Shown here: positions 24,867-33,572 of the stretch, in pieces
Numbering within the stretch: position 1 is the first letter of the stretch
Layout of the letters: every line of letters starts with the position of its first letter
NCBI RefSeq assembly: GCF_016805305.1
Contig: NZ_JAERQN010000001.1
Span: forward strand, 558,001 to 622,000
Length of the DNA stretch: 64,000 nt
Reading direction: 5' to 3'
Source of the DNA: Falsiroseomonas ponticola
GTDB taxonomy: Bacteria > Pseudomonadota > Alphaproteobacteria > Acetobacterales > Acetobacteraceae
Program-made: the position numbers and the translations under genes
Notes under the pieces: generated by a model
Database searches by the model: none
Seen by the model: only the letters and a program-made list of their open reading frames with translations
Told to the model about the DNA's origin: nothing

Positions 24867-27590
24867 TCAGCGCATCTCTCGCGCGATCACGGCCAGCGCG
24901 GCGGAGGAGATGGTGACCTGGCTCAGCACCTGGGTCAGGTCGCGGATGAAGCCCCAGGTCTCGAAGGGGGAGGGGTCCTGCGGCACGACGACCAGGCTGC
25001 CGGGCGGCACGGGTGGCCCGCCCGCCTGCCAGCCGGACAGGCCCGCGGGGGCGGATTGGCCGTTGGGGAGCACGACGAAGGCGCGGGAGGTATCGGCGAA
25101 GCGTTGCGGCCCCCCGGCGGCGCGGAGGTAGTCGCCGGCGCGCCAGCCGGACTGGAATTGCAGGCTGCCCGGGTTCAGCACGGCGCCGACCACGGTGACC
25201 TCGTTGGGCCGCTTCGGGATGACGATGAGGTCGCCTGGTTCCAGCAGCACGTCGAGTTCCGGCCGCGCCGCCAGCAGCACGGGGTTGGCTTCCACCACCA
25301 TGCGCCCGGCGGCCTGCGCCTGGCGGAGTGCGTTGGCGAGTTCGCGCCCGGCGCTGATGGCGTTGCCGACATCGACATTCTGCCCCCGCCCGCCCGCCAC
25401 CGCCTGGCCCGCGGCGACCTGGATGAGGGAGGTCTCGAGGTCCCGCGCCGTGCGGGCGAAGCCTTCCTGCTGGCGCAGCCGGACGCTGTCCCGCGTGAAG
25501 ACGGTGCCGTAGGCATAGGCCTGGCCGGTCAGCCCGCCGGCGCGGGCGAGCAGTTCGGAGAGGCGTTCGCCGCGGCGGATGTCGTAGACGCCGGGGCGCA
25601 CCGCTTCGCCCGCCAGCGTCACCGGCCCCGTCTCCCGGTCGGTGAAGCCGCGCGGCACGCGGATGACGTCGCGCGGCGAAAGGCGCACGGCGCGGAAGTT
25701 GCGGCTGCGCAGGTCGAGCAGCGTGCGCGACAGCGGGATGGTGCCGGACTGCTCCGTGGGTTCACGGGCGAGTTCGATGGCGGAGAGGTCCGCGCCATCC
25801 GTCACGCCGCCGGCCGCGGCCAGCAGCGCGTCGAGCCCGGTATTGTCCTGGATCGGGAAGAGGCCGGGCTGCCGCACCTCGCCCGCCAGCAGCACGGCGG
25901 TGTCGAGCAGGAAGGAGAGCAGCGGCGGGTAGTCGCGGAACACCGGCGGGCAGGCCGGCGCACCGATATCGGGGAAGCCGGCGCCGCGGGCATGGGCGAA
26001 GCGGGCGGGGGCGCTGCGGGCGGCGATGGCCAGCTGGGTGAGCGCCGGGCAGCTGTCATCGGCCGGCGCTTCCCCGCGCAGCGCGCGCTGCACCGGCGGG
26101 CTCGCCAGCCAGGCGATGTCGCTGTTGGCCAGCACGATCACCTCGTCGCCCTCGACCAGCGGCAGGTTGCCCTGGCCCTGCAGGGCCCGGGACAGGTCGA
26201 AGGGGATGAAGCGCCGGACGCGCGTTTCCCCATCCAGGCGCAGGATGACCGCGAGGCGCGGATAGGGATCGGGCCGCACCAGGCGGGGGTCCGACAGCAG
26301 GCTGTTGAGCGAGGCGCCGCCGCGCCCGATGGCGCGGGTGACGGGGGCGGTGACGTGCCCGGCCAGGCGAAGCTGGTTGGCGATGACGTCGGCGCCGGGC
26401 TGCACCAGCACGCTGTCGCCCCGCCGCACCAGGTCCTGCGGGCGGAGTTCCGTGAAGCTCCGCCGGCCGCCGCCATCCGTGCCCTGGGACAGGAAGCGGT
26501 TGCCCGCGGGGCGCAGCGGGTCGCCCGCCAGGCGCAGCGCGACGGCAAGCGGCACGCCGGTGCTGCCGGCGGGCAGTTCGTAGATGCCGGGCCGCGTCAC
26601 CTCCCCGGCCAGGGCGACGACGCCGCCGAGCGGCGGGACGACGATGCGTTCGCCCTCGCGCAGCGAGAGATCGACGCTGCCGCGTTCCCCCGCGATGACG
26701 GCGTAGAGATCGACCACCCGGCTGCCGCGCGGCCCTTCCACCCGGATGCCGCGCAGCGATCCCGTCTTGCGCACGCCGCCGGCCTGCTGGAGGGCGTCGA
26801 GCACGGAGGACAGCGCCGTCAGCGCCTGCATCCCCGGCCGCTGCACCTCCCCGCCGACGAAGATCGCGATCTGCCGGACCTGGCCGATGGCCAGGTAGGC
26901 CTCGGTCCCCGGCATGTCGCGGCTGATGCGGGCCTCGAGGTCCGTGCGCAGGTCGCGGAGCGTGCGGCCGGCGGCGGGGATGGGCGGCAGGTCGGGCGTC
27001 ACCAGCGTGCCGTCGCGCAGCACGCGGAGGTTCTGCGTGGACCGCGTGCGGCCGCGCAGCGCCAGCACCAGCTCATCGTCCCGGCCGATGATGTAGTCGT
27101 CCGGCAGCGCGCCCAGCACGCTGGCGCCGCCCGGGCCGGCCCGGAAGCTGTCATAGCCGAACTGCCGCAGCGCCAGGCCCAGCCGTTCGGCGAAGAAGAT
27201 CTCGGTATGCGAATAGGGTTCCTCCGGCGCGGCCAGGGCCGCGGCGGGCGGCGCGGCGGGCAGGGCCGGGAAGGGGGAGGAGGGGGTGGGCGCCGCGGGT
27301 GCGGGCAGCGGGCCGGGGGGCGTGCGGCCGCCGGCGGCGTCCAGGATCCGTTGCATGATCTCCTGCTGCGTGCCGGCCGGCAGGGTCGGCAGCGGCAGCC
27401 CGCCGGGCAGCAGGGAGGGCAGCGGCGGCGGCGACAGGGCGGACCCCACCGCGGGGCCGGTCGCGGAGCCGGGCGAGGCGGAGATGGCCGGCGGGCCGGC
27501 CGGCTGGGCCCGGGCAACCGGCATCCAGGCCAGCAGCCCGGCCAGGACGGCTGAGACAAGTCTCAACTCAGGCGTTAATTGCGATGGCAT
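24867..27590 (-). CDS. Large SLBB-domain polysaccharide export protein (Wza-like)
   Basis: A 907-residue protein with a signal peptide and a Pro/Ala-rich linker to about residue 125. A Poly_export domain follows (YIIGRDDELVLALRGR), then several SLBB/soluble-ligand-binding domains recognisable by repeated xVxLAGEVxRPGxYxL elements (FVGGEVQRPGMQAL, VALAGEVTRPGIYELPAG, LLAGEVRQPGLFPIQ, VTLAGEAVRPGVYDI, VVGAVLNPGSLQF). Wza-type proteins build an outer-membrane export channel for polysaccharide. This one is more than twice the usual length of about 380 residues, with extra SLBB units. Divergent from the heparinase gene; yjbH lies downstream. Confidence 0.88.
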   Translation of the reverse strand: MPSQLTPELRLVSAVLAGLLAWMPVARAQPAGPPAISASPGSATGPAVGSALSPPPLPSLLPGGLPLPTLPAGTQQEIMQRILDAAGGRTPPGPLPAPAAPTPSSPFPALPAAPPAAALAAPEEPYSHTEIFFAERLGLALRQFGYDSFRAGPGGASVLGALPDDYIIGRDDELVLALRGRTRSTQNLRVLRDGTLVTPDLPPIPAAGRTLRDLRTDLEARISRDMPGTEAYLAIGQVRQIAIFVGGEVQRPGMQALTALSSVLDALQQAGGVRKTGSLRGIRVEGPRGSRVVDLYAVIAGERGSVDLSLREGERIVVPPLGGVVALAGEVTRPGIYELPAGSTGVPLAVALRLAGDPLRPAGNRFLSQGTDGGGRRSFTELRPQDLVRRGDSVLVQPGADVIANQLRLAGHVTAPVTRAIGRGGASLNSLLSDPRLVRPDPYPRLAVILRLDGETRVRRFIPFDLSRALQGQGNLPLVEGDEVIVLANSDIAWLASPPVQRALRGEAPADDSCPALTQLAIAARSAPARFAHARGAGFPDIGAPACPPVFRDYPPLLSFLLDTAVLLAGEVRQPGLFPIQDNTGLDALLAAAGGVTDGADLSAIELAREPTEQSGTIPLSRTLLDLRSRNFRAVRLSPRDVIRVPRGFTDRETGPVTLAGEAVRPGVYDIRRGERLSELLARAGGLTGQAYAYGTVFTRDSVRLRQQEGFARTARDLETSLIQVAAGQAVAGGRGQNVDVGNAISAGRELANALRQAQAAGRMVVEANPVLLAARPELDVLLEPGDLIVIPKRPNEVTVVGAVLNPGSLQFQSGWRAGDYLRAAGGPQRFADTSRAFVVLPNGQSAPAGLSGWQAGGPPVPPGSLVVVPQDPSPFETWGFIRDLTQVLSQVTISSAALAVIAREMR

Positions 27591-27625
27591 GATTTACGAC
27601 CCTGTGTAGCATAAACATTACGTTC

Positions 27626-29488
27626 ATGCCGAACCAAGCCCCCCTTTCGCCCGGGCGGCGGGCGCCGGTTGCGCCCACCCTGACGAAGCCCCCCTGCCGC
27701 GAAGCGGCGTCGCCGCAGCCACGCGGAGCGGCATCGCCGCCGCTGCGCGGCGCGGCCCTGCTGCGCCTGGATGCCGCCTGGCGGCTGGGCCCCCGGCCGG
27801 TCGGGCTGTTCCTGTGGCACCGCGCCACCATGGCGCTCGGCCTGCCGGCGCGGCGCCTGCGCAACCCGGCGGCGATCGAGGCGCCGATGCTGCCCGCCAC
27901 CGCGCCCCCGGCGCCGCCCCTGCCGGATGGCGCGGCGGACCGGCTGCTGCGGGCGGCGGCGGCGTTGCCGGCGGCGCCGGACTGGCATGGCCCCTTCGAT
28001 GGCGCGGCCCCCGCGCTCGGCATGGACCTGTTCCGGGCGGGCGATGTCCGGCCGGTCTGGGAAGGGCACCGCTTCGGGGAGTTGCTGCTGCTGGCGCAGG
28101 CCGCGCGAATCGACCCCGGCGGCGGCCACCTGGCGCGGGCGGAGGCGCTGCTGCGGGGCTGGGTGGCGGCGAACCCGGCCTTCCGGGGCCCCGCCTGGGC
28201 CTGCGGGCAGGAAGCGGCGCTGCGGGCGCTGGCGCTCGCCCTGGCGCTCGCGCTGCTCGATGCGGATCGCGGCCTGCCGCGGGGGGCGCGGGGGCTGCTC
28301 GGCCTCTGCGCCCGGCGCATCGCCGCCACCCCCGCCTATGCGGCGGCGCAGGACAACAACCATGCGATCTCGGAGCCCGCCGGCGCCTTCGCCTGCGCGC
28401 TGCTGCTCGGGGACCGTCGCGCGGCCGGGCAGGCGGCGCGGCGTCTCTCGGCCGCGGTGGGGCGGCTGGTGGCGCCGGATGGTGGCTTCGCGCAGGTCTC
28501 GGCCGGCTATGCGCGGCTGGCGCTGGATACGCTGTCCGTCGCGGAATGGCTGCGCCGGCGGCATGGCGCGCCCGCCTTCCCGGCGCCGCTGCCGGCCCGC
28601 GCCGCCGCGCTGGCGGCCTGGCTGCACCGGGTGGTGGCGCCGGACGGCACCGGCCCCGCGATCGGGGTGGAGGACGGGTCGGCGCTGGCCGATCTCGGCC
28701 TGCGGGGGCCGGCGGATGCGCGGGGCAGCGTGGAGCGCGCCGCCCGGCTGTTTGCCGGCGCCTCGGCCGGCCAGGCGGATGATCCGGGCTGCGCCTGGCT
28801 CGGGCTGCCCTGCCCGGATGCCGGGTTGGATCGCCCGGCGCGCTGGGCGGCGGCGGGGACCATGGGCTGGGCGGCCGGCGGCGCCACGGCGCTGCTGCGC
28901 ACCGGCCCGCTGCGCTTCCGCCCCGCGCAGTCGGACCTGCTGCACCTGACGCTGCGCGACGGCGCCGCCACGGTGCTGCGGGATGGGGGGACGGGGTCCT
29001 ACAACCCGCCCTCGCCGGGCTGGTGGGAGGCGATCGGGGCCGCCGCCGCCCACAACGCGCCGGTCTTCGATGGACGGGACCCGATGCCGCGGGCGGGCCG
29101 CTTCCTGCTGGCGCGCTGGCCGCGCCTCGGCACGGTGCCGGGGGGCGCCTGGACGCGCGACCATGCCGGCAACCGGACGGAACGGCGCGTCTCGGCGGAG
29201 GGCCGCGACTGGATCATCGAGGATCGCCTGGCCGGCCCCTTCCGGCAGGTCGCCTGGCATTGGCGCCTGCCGCCGGGGGATTGGCGCCTGGCGGCGGATG
29301 GCGTGGCGGGGGCGGCGGCGCGGATCGCCGTCACTGCCGATGCCCCCCTCTCGCTGCGCCTGGCGGAGGGGTGGGAGAGCCCCGCCTATGGCGCGCTGCG
29401 CCCGGTGCCCATCCTGGTCGTGGCCGGCGCCGCGCCCCTCTCCCGCCTCCTCACCCGCGTCACCCTGCCTGCCGGAGCCCCCCCATGA
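27626..29488 (+). CDS. Heparinase II/III family protein
   Basis: About 620 residues. The first domain is an alpha-helical toroid (WEGHRFGELLLLAQAARI, NNHAISEPAGAFACALLLGD), followed by a beta-sandwich region with LHLTLRDGAATVLRDGGTGS and an AAAAHNAPVFDGRD block, the layout of heparinase II/III-like proteins. Such proteins cleave uronic-acid polysaccharides and often sit in exopolysaccharide loci, where they trim or release the polymer. The start is unsure: only 35 bases separate it from the divergent export gene, and the first 45 residues read through GC-rich palindromic sequence. Confidence 0.8.
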   Translation: MPNQAPLSPGRRAPVAPTLTKPPCREAASPQPRGAASPPLRGAALLRLDAAWRLGPRPVGLFLWHRATMALGLPARRLRNPAAIEAPMLPATAPPAPPLPDGAADRLLRAAAALPAAPDWHGPFDGAAPALGMDLFRAGDVRPVWEGHRFGELLLLAQAARIDPGGGHLARAEALLRGWVAANPAFRGPAWACGQEAALRALALALALALLDADRGLPRGARGLLGLCARRIAATPAYAAAQDNNHAISEPAGAFACALLLGDRRAAGQAARRLSAAVGRLVAPDGGFAQVSAGYARLALDTLSVAEWLRRRHGAPAFPAPLPARAAALAAWLHRVVAPDGTGPAIGVEDGSALADLGLRGPADARGSVERAARLFAGASAGQADDPGCAWLGLPCPDAGLDRPARWAAAGTMGWAAGGATALLRTGPLRFRPAQSDLLHLTLRDGAATVLRDGGTGSYNPPSPGWWEAIGAAAAHNAPVFDGRDPMPRAGRFLLARWPRLGTVPGGAWTRDHAGNRTERRVSAEGRDWIIEDRLAGPFRQVAWHWRLPPGDWRLAADGVAGAAARIAVTADAPLSLRLAEGWESPAYGALRPVPILVVAGAAPLSRLLTRVTLPAGAPP

Positions 29489-29533
29489 TGCCGCGGCGCC
29501 ATCCGCCCGCGATCGAGGAGGGCCGCGCCCCCC

Positions 29534-30421
29534 ATGCCGCTTGACCTCCTCCTTGCCCGCATCCTGGCGCTGCGCTGGCGCGTGGCGCTGCTGGCCGCGC
29601 TGATCCTGGGCGCGGGGGGCACCACCATCATCCTCTGGCCGCGGCAATATGTGGCGGAGGCGATGGTGGCGCCCGCCGAGACGACGGGCATCGCCACCTC
29701 CACCCTGCTCTCCTCCGCCTCCACCGTCTCCGGCCTGCTGGACACACGGCCCACGGGCAATTTCGCCATCTATCTCGGCGCGCTGCGGTCGGCGGAGGCC
29801 GCCGCCATGCTGGTGCGGGACACACCCCTGCTGGCGCTGCTGACCGAAAGGCGGCGCGCCTGGCCCGGCGGCGCGGTGCGGGAGGCGCTGGACCTGCGCA
29901 TCGAGGCCGACCTGGACGATGCGCGGGACTGGCTGGAGCGCAACCTCGCCCTGACCCAGACGCTCGGCGCGCTGACCTGGGGCCTGGCGCTGCCGCATCG
30001 CGACCGGGACTTCGCGCTGGATGCCCTGGCCCGCCTGCATGCCTTCGCCGAGGCCAAGGTGCGCGGGGACCTGGCGGAGCTGGCCCGCCGCCGCGTCGCG
30101 GCGCTGGAAGCGCGGCTGGCGCGGGAGCCCGACCTCTACATCCGGCAGTCGCTCTATGAACTGCTGGCGCTGAACCAGCGCGCCGCGGTGGTGGTGGCGG
30201 CGGATGAGGCGGTGGCCGCGCGCCTCGTCTCCGCACCCATGGTGGAGATCCGCCCTTCCCTGCCCAACCGGCCGCTGCTGCTGCTGCTGCTGCTGGTGGC
30301 GGCGCCGATGGCGGCGACGGGGCTGGTGGGGGCGGGGATCCTGCTGCGCCAGGCGCCGCCGGCCGGCCGGCCCACCGGCGGCGCGCTGGCCCGCCCGATG
30401 CGGGTGGAGCCGGCGGAATGA
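29534..30421 (+). CDS. Wzz-like chain-length determinant protein
   Basis: A 295-residue inner-membrane protein with one helix near each end (about residues 16-34 and 248-272) and a periplasmic helical domain between them, the polysaccharide co-polymerase layout. The start of the periplasmic part (YVAEAMVAPAET) and the Pro-containing last helix region (PSLPNRPLLLLLLLVAAP) fit Wzz. There is no cytoplasmic tyrosine-kinase domain. It should set polymer length together with the polymerase encoded immediately downstream, whose ATG overlaps its stop. Confidence 0.78.
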   Translation: MPLDLLLARILALRWRVALLAALILGAGGTTIILWPRQYVAEAMVAPAETTGIATSTLLSSASTVSGLLDTRPTGNFAIYLGALRSAEAAAMLVRDTPLLALLTERRRAWPGGAVREALDLRIEADLDDARDWLERNLALTQTLGALTWGLALPHRDRDFALDALARLHAFAEAKVRGDLAELARRRVAALEARLAREPDLYIRQSLYELLALNQRAAVVVAADEAVAARLVSAPMVEIRPSLPNRPLLLLLLLVAAPMAATGLVGAGILLRQAPPAGRPTGGALARPMRVEPAE

Positions 30422-31662
30422 GGCCCGCCATGCCCTGGGCCCCCGTCGCTATGGCCCCCGTCGCCCTGGCCCCCGTCGCCCTGGCGGCCGGCGCGCTGGC
30501 CGCCATCCTGCAGATGGCCGGCGCGCTGAAGACGGCGCCGCCGCTGGCGGGCCTGCCGGTCGATCTCACCCTGGCGAGCCTGGCGCTGCTGCTGCCCGCG
30601 CTGGCGCTGCTGGCCGTGTCGCGGGCCTGGCGGGTGGAACGGGCGCTGGCCCTGCCGCTGGCGGCGGCGGGGCTGTTCTGGGCCTGGCTGGTGGTGGCCG
30701 GGGCCTGGAGCCCTTCCTCCGTCGTGCTCTCCGCCAAGCTGCCGGAGGCGACGCTGGCCGGGCCGCTGATGCTGGCCGCGGGGATGCTGGTGGGGGCGGA
30801 ACCGTCGGCGCGCCGGGCGCTGTCCGCCACCACCATCGCCATCGGCGCGCTGCTGGCGGCGACCGTCGCCTGGGGCGTCGCGGGCGGCTGGGGCCTGGCC
30901 GCGCTGCTGGAGGCGGAGGCGCAGCGCCTGCAATACCAGCTGGCCGGCCTCGCCATGGCCACCGCCGCGGCGCTGGCGGCGGTGAAGCTGGTGGAGGCGC
31001 CGTCCTGGCCCGGCCGCGCCGCCTGGGCGGCGCTGATCCTGGCGCTGGCGGCGGCGGCGCTGCTGCCGGGCGGGCGGACGGCGCTGGTGGCGCTGCTGCT
31101 GGGCGTGGCGCTGGCGCCGGCGCTCCGCCTGCCGCGCCGCCGCGCCCTGGCCTGGACGGCGGCGGTGGCGGCGGCGGGGATGGCGGGGCTGCTCTGGCTG
31201 CTGCTGCATCCCGACCATGCGGAGGGGCTGCGCACCCTCGAACGCCTGACGGGCGATGCGGCGGGGCTCGATGCGCGGCGCGGCCTCTGGAGCGCGGCGC
31301 TGGACTGGGCGGGGGAAGCCGCGCCCTTCGGCCTCGGCACCGGCGGCTTCACCATCGCGGCCGGGCATGGGGAGAGGCGCGGCCTCTACCCCCACAACCA
31401 CGCGCTGGAAGCGCTGGCGGAGGGCGGGCTGCCGGGGCTGCTGCTCTGGCTCGGCACCTTCGGCGGCGCGGCCTTCGCCATGCTGCGCCTGGCGCCCGGC
31501 GTGCCGCCCGCGCGGCTGGCGCGAATGGCGGCCATGGTGCTGCCGGTGGCGATGACGATCATGGTCTCGACCGACCTCGGCAACCGGATGGCCTGGTTCG
31601 CGCTCGGCCTGGCGCTGAGCCTCGGCCTCTCCGCCCGCCCGCTGGAGGCCGCCCATGCATGA
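30418..31662 (+). CDS. O-antigen ligase/polymerase family membrane protein (Wzy-like)
   Basis: A 414-residue protein with about ten hydrophobic segments. The large loop carries FGLGTGGFTIAAG and YPHNHALEALAEGGLPGLLL, the Wzy_C signature with the H-N-x-x-L-E element. It probably polymerises repeat units of the exopolysaccharide or ligates chains. The N-terminus contains a tandem 15-base repeat encoding APVAM/APVAL units, which may be variable. It overlaps the Wzz-like gene by four bases and the sugar transferase gene by eight. Confidence 0.82.
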   Translation: MRPAMPWAPVAMAPVALAPVALAAGALAAILQMAGALKTAPPLAGLPVDLTLASLALLLPALALLAVSRAWRVERALALPLAAAGLFWAWLVVAGAWSPSSVVLSAKLPEATLAGPLMLAAGMLVGAEPSARRALSATTIAIGALLAATVAWGVAGGWGLAALLEAEAQRLQYQLAGLAMATAAALAAVKLVEAPSWPGRAAWAALILALAAAALLPGGRTALVALLLGVALAPALRLPRRRALAWTAAVAAAGMAGLLWLLLHPDHAEGLRTLERLTGDAAGLDARRGLWSAALDWAGEAAPFGLGTGGFTIAAGHGERRGLYPHNHALEALAEGGLPGLLLWLGTFGGAAFAMLRLAPGVPPARLARMAAMVLPVAMTIMVSTDLGNRMAWFALGLALSLGLSARPLEAAHA

Positions 31663-32257
31663 GCGCTTCGGCAAGCGGGCGCTGGACCTGGTGGTGGCGG
31701 CGCTGCTGCTGGTGCTGCTGTCGCCCCTCTTCGCCGCGGTGGCGCTGGCCGTGCGGTGGCGCCTTGGCAGCCCCATCCTCTTCACCCAGCCCCGCGCGGG
31801 CCTGCACGGCGCGGCCTTCGACCTGAAGAAATTCCGGTCGATGGCGGTGGGGCCGGGCAGCGATGCGGAGCGGCTGGACGGCTTCGGCCGCGCGCTCCGC
31901 GCCTCGGGCCTCGATGAGCTGCCGCAGCTGGTGAACGTGCTGCGGGGGGAGATGAGCCTGGTCGGCCCTCGGCCGCTGCCGCTGGACTATGGCCGCCTCT
32001 ATTCCGCGCGCCAGGCGCTGCGGCTCCGGGTCCGCCCCGGGCTGCTGGGGCCGGGCGTCGCGGCGGGGCGCAACGCCGTGCCGTGGGAGAGGCGGCTGGA
32101 GCTGGATGCCGCCTATGCGGCGGCGCCGCTCCGCCTGCGCACCGACCTGGTCCTGGCGCTGCGCAGCCTGGCGGTCTGGCTGCGCGGCCAGGGCACCACG
32201 GCGCCGGGCCACGCCACCATGCCGGCCTTCGAGCCGGGGGACCGGGCGGATCGCTGA
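31655..32257 (+). CDS. Bacterial sugar transferase (undecaprenyl-phosphate priming type)
   Basis: A 200-residue protein starting with RFGKRALDLVVAALLLVLLSP, the conserved membrane hairpin of polyisoprenyl-phosphate hexose-1-phosphate transferases. LKKFRSM, SGLDELPQLVNVLRGEMSLV and GPRPLPL follow, matching the catalytic core. It transfers the first sugar phosphate from a nucleotide sugar to undecaprenyl phosphate in the inner membrane. It lacks the long N-terminal membrane domain of WcaJ-type enzymes, so it is the short PglC-like form. Confidence 0.9.
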   Translation: MHERFGKRALDLVVAALLLVLLSPLFAAVALAVRWRLGSPILFTQPRAGLHGAAFDLKKFRSMAVGPGSDAERLDGFGRALRASGLDELPQLVNVLRGEMSLVGPRPLPLDYGRLYSARQALRLRVRPGLLGPGVAAGRNAVPWERRLELDAAYAAAPLRLRTDLVLALRSLAVWLRGQGTTAPGHATMPAFEPGDRADR

Positions 32258-32330
32258 CGCCGGCCGCGGAAAGCGCGGTTGCAAACGGTTGTGGCTGCAA
32301 GACGGGGCTTGCGAAACCGCCGGGGTATCA

Positions 32331-32343
32331 ATCACGATGTGAT
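32331..32343. promoter_or_regulatory. Small palindrome in an AT-rich leader of the aminotransferase gene
   Basis: ATCAC-GAT-GTGAT is a perfect 5-base inverted repeat in the 119-base gap before the DegT-type gene, within the most AT-rich stretch of the cluster. It may mark an internal promoter or operator. No partner regulator is evident. Confidence 0.3.
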
Positions 32344-32376
32344 ATCGATTCACTGTTTATCAACTTATGGGTTCGC

Positions 32377-33567
32377 ATGGCTACGCCCCTTCCCGCTGCC
32401 GCCGGCGCGATCCTCCCCTTCCCCCCGCGGCCCCAGCCCGTGCCCCTGCTGCTGTCCCCGCCGCAACTGGCGGGCGGGGAGGCCGAGCGGGTGCGGGAGA
32501 CGCTGGAAGCCGGATGGCTGGCCCCGGCCGGGCCCACCCCCGCGGCGTTCGAGGCCGCGCTGGCCGAGACGATCGGGCTGCCCTCCGTGCTGGCCACCGC
32601 CTCCGGCACCGCCGCGCTGCATCTGGGCTACCGGGTGCTGGGCGTGGCGCCGGGGGATGAGGTCTGGGCGCCGGCCATGACCTTCGTCGCCAGCGTGGCG
32701 CCGGCGGTGCAGATGGGCGCCATCCCCCGCTTCCTCGACGTGGTGGAGACCGGCTGGACCATGGACCCCGGCCTGCTGGCCGAGGAGCTGGCCAGGGCCG
32801 CGCGGCGCGGGCGGCTGCCGCGCGTGGTGGTGCCGGTCGATCTCTACGGCCAGTGCTGCGACCTCGACGCCATCGTCGCGGCCTGCGACCGCTGGGGCGT
32901 GCCGGTGATGGTCGACAGCGCCGCCGCCATGGGGGCCACGCAGCGCGGCGGCCGCCATGCCGGGCGGGGCGCGCGGCTCGCGGCCTTCTCCTTCAACGGC
33001 AACAAGATCGTCACCGCGGGCGGCGGCGGGGCCCTGGCCGGGGAGGATGCGGCCCTGCTCTCCCGCGCCCGGCAGCTGGCCGGCCAGGCCAAGGAAGCCT
33101 GGCCGCATTACGAGCACGAGACGACGGGCTACACCTACGGCCTCTCCTCCGTCCTCGCGGCCGTGGGGCTGGCGCAGCTGGCGGCGCTGGCGGCGCGCGT
33201 GGCGCGGCGGCGGGAGATCTTCGCCCGCTACGTGGCGGGGCTGGCGGAGCTGCCGGGCCTCGGCTTCATCGCCGAACCCGCCTGGGGCCGCGCCAATCGC
33301 TGGCTGACCGTGCTGACGATCGACCCCGCCCCCTTCGGCGCGGACCGGGAGGTGGTGCGGCGGGTGCTGCAGGCCGCGGGCATCGAAAGCCGCCCGGCCT
33401 GGAAGCCGCTGCACCTGCAGCCCGCCTTCCGCGACGCGCCACAGGTGGGCGGCGCCACCGCCGCGGCGCTGTTCGAACGCGGGCTCTGCCTGCCCTCCGG
33501 CACCGGGATGACGGAGGCCGACCAGGCCCGGGTGATCGACCTCGTGCGGTCCTGCGCGCGGGCGTGA
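32377..33567 (+). CDS. DegT/DnrJ/EryC1/StrS family aminotransferase
   Basis: A 396-residue PLP enzyme. Features are TASGTAALHLGYRVLGV near residues 74-90, PVDLYGQCCDLDAI (153-166), the PLP-binding lysine K210 in SFNGNKIVTAGGGGAL, and a C-terminal region with GIESRPAWKPLHLQPAF. Members transaminate nucleotide-linked keto sugars to amino sugars. In this locus it probably supplies an amino sugar for the exopolysaccharide repeat unit or its decoration. The ATG at 32377 is used; the frame is open upstream across the previous gene's end but has no motif there. Confidence 0.88.
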   Translation: MATPLPAAAGAILPFPPRPQPVPLLLSPPQLAGGEAERVRETLEAGWLAPAGPTPAAFEAALAETIGLPSVLATASGTAALHLGYRVLGVAPGDEVWAPAMTFVASVAPAVQMGAIPRFLDVVETGWTMDPGLLAEELARAARRGRLPRVVVPVDLYGQCCDLDAIVAACDRWGVPVMVDSAAAMGATQRGGRHAGRGARLAAFSFNGNKIVTAGGGGALAGEDAALLSRARQLAGQAKEAWPHYEHETTGYTYGLSSVLAAVGLAQLAALAARVARRREIFARYVAGLAELPGLGFIAEPAWGRANRWLTVLTIDPAPFGADREVVRRVLQAAGIESRPAWKPLHLQPAFRDAPQVGGATAAALFERGLCLPSGTGMTEADQARVIDLVRSCARA

Positions 33568-33572
33568 CGGCG

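Noticed and set aside
24789..27554. A 921-residue plus-strand frame opposite the SLBB export gene
   Set aside because: Composition is typical of an antisense frame (Gly/Arg/Gln/His-rich) and the minus strand encodes recognisable SLBB repeats.
27575..30040. An 821-residue minus-strand frame opposite the heparinase and Wzz-like genes
   Set aside because: Arg/Gln/Pro-rich shadow without motifs; the plus strand has clear family features.
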